This document shows, one piece after another, positions 52,901 to 53,854 of a DNA stretch of 53,854 nt; position 1 is the stretch's first letter, and each line of letters starts with the position of its first letter. The stretch comes from an uncultured Collinsella sp. (GTDB taxonomy: Bacteria > Actinomycetota > Coriobacteriia > Coriobacteriales > Coriobacteriaceae). Where the stretch lies: contig CATVTM010000006.1 in NCBI GenBank assembly GCA_958346935.1, forward strand, positions 1 through 53,854, in the 5' to 3' direction. The notes under the pieces are model-generated. The model did no database searches. It saw only the letters and a list, made by a program, of their open reading frames with translations, and was not told where the DNA came from. A program made the translations under genes and the position numbers.

Positions 52901-53420
52901 CGCCAAGCTCGATACGTGCATGGAGCTCGTGCGCGGCGCACTCGACGGCGGGCATCGCATCCTGTTGTTCAGCCAGTTCACGGGTATGCTCGATATCATC
53001 GGTAAGCGCTTGGCCAAGGAGAACATCGCCTTCCTTAAGCTCACGGGCGCTTCGTCTAAGGAGAGCCGCGCCAAGATGGTCGCGCAGTTCCAAGCGGGCG
53101 AGGTTCCGGTCTTTTTGATTTCGCTCAAGGCGGGCGGCGTGGGCCTTAACCTGACGGCTGCCGACGTGGTCATTCACTACGACCCGTGGTGGAACGTGGC
53201 GGCGCAGGACCAAGCGACCGACCGCGCGCATCGTATTGGCCAGCAACATACCGTGACCGTGTACAAGCTCATCGCCAAGGACACGATCGAGGAGCGCATC
53301 ATGCAGATGCAGGAGTCCAAACGCGACCTGGTCAACAGCGTGCTCGGCGGCGACGGCATCTCCTCGGCGCTGTTTACCCGCGAGGATGTTCTGGCGCTGC
53401 TCGGCGGCGACGGGCGCTAA
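49956..53420 (+). CDS. SWIM zinc finger SNF2-family helicase
   Basis: The 1154-residue ATP-dependent DNA translocase has an N-terminal SWIM zinc finger (CDCPAAYRYPGMCKH, about residues 77-91). A long middle region of about 550 residues follows (SNF2-associated bacterial domain). The C-terminal helicase core has Walker A DDMGLGKT (about 715), DEAQ (about 814), LTGTPIENR, LKAGGVGLNLTAADVVIHYDPWW and DRAHRIGQ. Such RapA-like proteins are thought to remodel transcription or repair complexes. ATG 49956 is chosen because TGGAGGAA precedes it. It begins 28 bases after dnaE and is probably co-transcribed with it. Confidence 0.92.
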   Translation: MAQGTFVQALRKEAALSGTFMKGRSLMLNGAVLSIEDSGSRFSKNVTVEGSVRGSRGDLYKTHVALDMDEHEVIDYDCDCPAAYRYPGMCKHAIATALAYLDASGAEPVEGLRTPVRTFTAQPKQPARTAPKAPAVNPNFPFPAPVPTSPSLVAALSDLSDARMDELASMRRKLAGAVDPDAPKAALEPSLVPYYNPLFADRFSWALEFRIRCGSVSYVVKDIDGMADAYVRGGTFSYGKKLTFVHTPEAFDEVSVRLLDLVVATVAYLSDITSSRSASYDFARSGFVAERQLPLSEHDIVYMLDLLRGRTISFEPAWSRGTTTHRTYDVAVELSPQGEDEASAKRPPLLAAKIAPAAGGSYDLRLPADMYCFASGDAAYLVDTRRARRTDAAFAQHAAPFLSRLLPCRTPAHIAAEQVGEFCRMALPILRDYTDLTAPAALDTVAPEPSFAMAIGVDDGLVTCKITVTYGDWSADLFSLGAPGSPFEEQRPGVPPRDVVAEFRVMDTAAMYFDFQEGGLAFEERDDESLFCLLTEGLSALSELGEVMLSDRLRQVSVRPAPKLSVRATVKSNLLDVELGASGLSAADLAIYLDSYKRHQTFARLTSGDIVRLDEGARAAFGLAEDLGVDAVDLLDGVSLPASSTLFVDSMLARTPALEADRDAAFRRTVERLDTLGKMDFTVPASLKATMRGYQVDGYQWLGSLEHLGLGGILADDMGLGKTLQMIAHILARVEAGDTKPTLVVCPASLVYNWTAELERFAPSLDVCAIVGAKAQRRVQIAGAAEHNVVVTSYDLMRRDIDEYVEQDFARVVLDEAQYIKNPLTQVARAAKRLPAGVRFALTGTPIENRLSELWSIFDFLMPGLLGTRESFAKRFESPVEHAEGDSAARLQALVSPFVLRRVKEDVVADLPEKIEDTVMAQLTGEQRKLYLANQDRIAQQVQHREAGEFKKDKLKVLAELTKLRQICCDPRLHYEDYKAGSAKLDTCMELVRGALDGGHRILLFSQFTGMLDIIGKRLAKENIAFLKLTGASSKESRAKMVAQFQAGEVPVFLISLKAGGVGLNLTAADVVIHYDPWWNVAAQDQATDRAHRIGQQHTVTVYKLIAKDTIEERIMQMQESKRDLVNSVLGGDGISSALFTREDVLALLGGDGR

Positions 53421-53559
53421 CCCGCTCGGGTGGGGCCGCCAGAGCGGATGGCACACGCTGCCCCATCGTCCCCGCCCGTTATGTGTTCATTTGCAATGCC
53501 GTGGATGGTTTGTCTGCCTTTGGGCATAAGAACCATCAAGAACATTGGCACATCAGCAA

Positions 53560-53614
53560 AGGAGAACATCATGGCGAAATTCTTTAAGGACCCCAATGGC
53601 AAGCTCATTGCCGC
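53560..53614 (+). repeat. First copy of an exact 55-bp direct repeat
   Basis: Covers the ribosome site and first 14 codons of the superoxide reductase gene. It is identical to 53800-53854; the bases on its left side differ. Confidence 0.95.
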
Positions 53615-53854
53615 CCTTGGCAACGACGTTGCAACCCCTGCCGGCTGCACGGAGCTGACCGCGAACACCGAGGATGCGGCGCACGAGAAGCACGTGCCGG
53701 TCGTCGAGAGCGAGCGTGACGGTCACGTGATCCGCGCACGCGTGGGCTCGGTCGAGCACCCCAGCCTGCCCGAGCACTATATTGAGTGGATCGCTCTTGA
53801 GGAGAACATCATGGCGAAATTCTTTAAGGACCCCAATGGCAAGCTCATTGCCGC
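53571..53854 (+). CDS. Superoxide reductase (neelaredoxin-type), 3' end missing
   Basis: The frame opens with MAKFFKDPNGKLIAALGND and continues into the iron-site region of superoxide reductases: EKHVPVVE, RVGSVEHPSLPEHYIEWIAL. The histidines in KHVP and EHP and in PEHYIEW are the expected iron ligands. The desulforedoxin-type cysteines of two-iron desulfoferrodoxins are absent, so this is the one-iron type, which detoxifies superoxide in anaerobes. AAAGGAG precedes the ATG. The natural C-terminus is not seen: after IAL the sequence returns exactly to the gene's own ribosome site and start, as described for the terminal repeat. Confidence 0.85.
   Translation, partial: MAKFFKDPNGKLIAALGNDVATPAGCTELTANTEDAAHEKHVPVVESERDGHVIRARVGSVEHPSLPEHYIEWIALEENIMAKFFKDPNGKLIA
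53800..53854 (+). repeat. Second copy of the 55-bp direct repeat, at the contig end
   Basis: It ends exactly at the last base of the window, 240 bases (80 codons, in frame) after the first copy. An identity of exactly 55 bases ending at the contig terminus is what a de Bruijn assembly with k = 55 leaves at an unresolved node. Confidence 0.95.

Overview
The window looks like one contig of a gut actinobacterium of the class Coriobacteriia, most probably Collinsella. This is inferred from the GC-rich coding, the strong AGGAGG-type ribosome sites, a maltose-type PTS paired with a family 4 6-phospho-alpha-glucosidase, an NAD(P)H-linked [FeFe]-hydrogenase, a FucO-type alcohol dehydrogenase and an actinobacterial CsoR/CopZ/CopA set. 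No rRNA or tRNA gene was recognised. The right end is an exact 55-base repeat of sequence lying 240 bases upstream, which looks like an assembly-graph end.

Left part (1-15.2 kb): a hypothetical gene; an AbiEi/DUF559-like nuclease-fold gene bracketed by 57-bp palindromes; an amidohydrolase; a zinc-ribbon membrane protein; a copper operon (copA-copZ-csoR) with a clear CsoR-type operator; a membrane Ser/Thr kinase and an FHA-domain protein, again bracketed by the 57-bp palindromes; a DEAD-box RNA helicase with a very long RGG-rich tail; and an EFR1-type ferredoxin.

Middle (15.2-31.5 kb): a four-gene alpha-glucoside operon (IIA, BglG/LicT antiterminator, IIBC, 6-phospho-alpha-glucosidase); then a four-gene run of a NuoF/GltD-like flavoprotein, a [FeFe]-hydrogenase, a Tat/lipobox substrate-binding protein and a permease-ATPase fusion; an orphan RelB/DinJ antitoxin-like gene between direct repeats; a CPBP protease; a YgiQ radical SAM protein; a YoaK-type membrane protein; and an AT-rich LURP-one-like gene.

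Right part (31.8-53.9 kb): fucO, an M42 peptidase, mnmA, cysK divergent from a four-cysteine Rrf2 regulator, a PF04020 membrane protein, a YerC/TrpR-like regulator, addB-addA, dnaE, a SWIM-SNF2 helicase and a partial superoxide reductase.

The most striking unexplained feature is non-coding. Several unrelated families of long intergenic palindromes occur. The clearest has ten 57-bp copies in four clusters with an 80-81 bp period inside clusters, and these clusters bracket two accessory-type modules. A second family shows compensatory changes in its stem.
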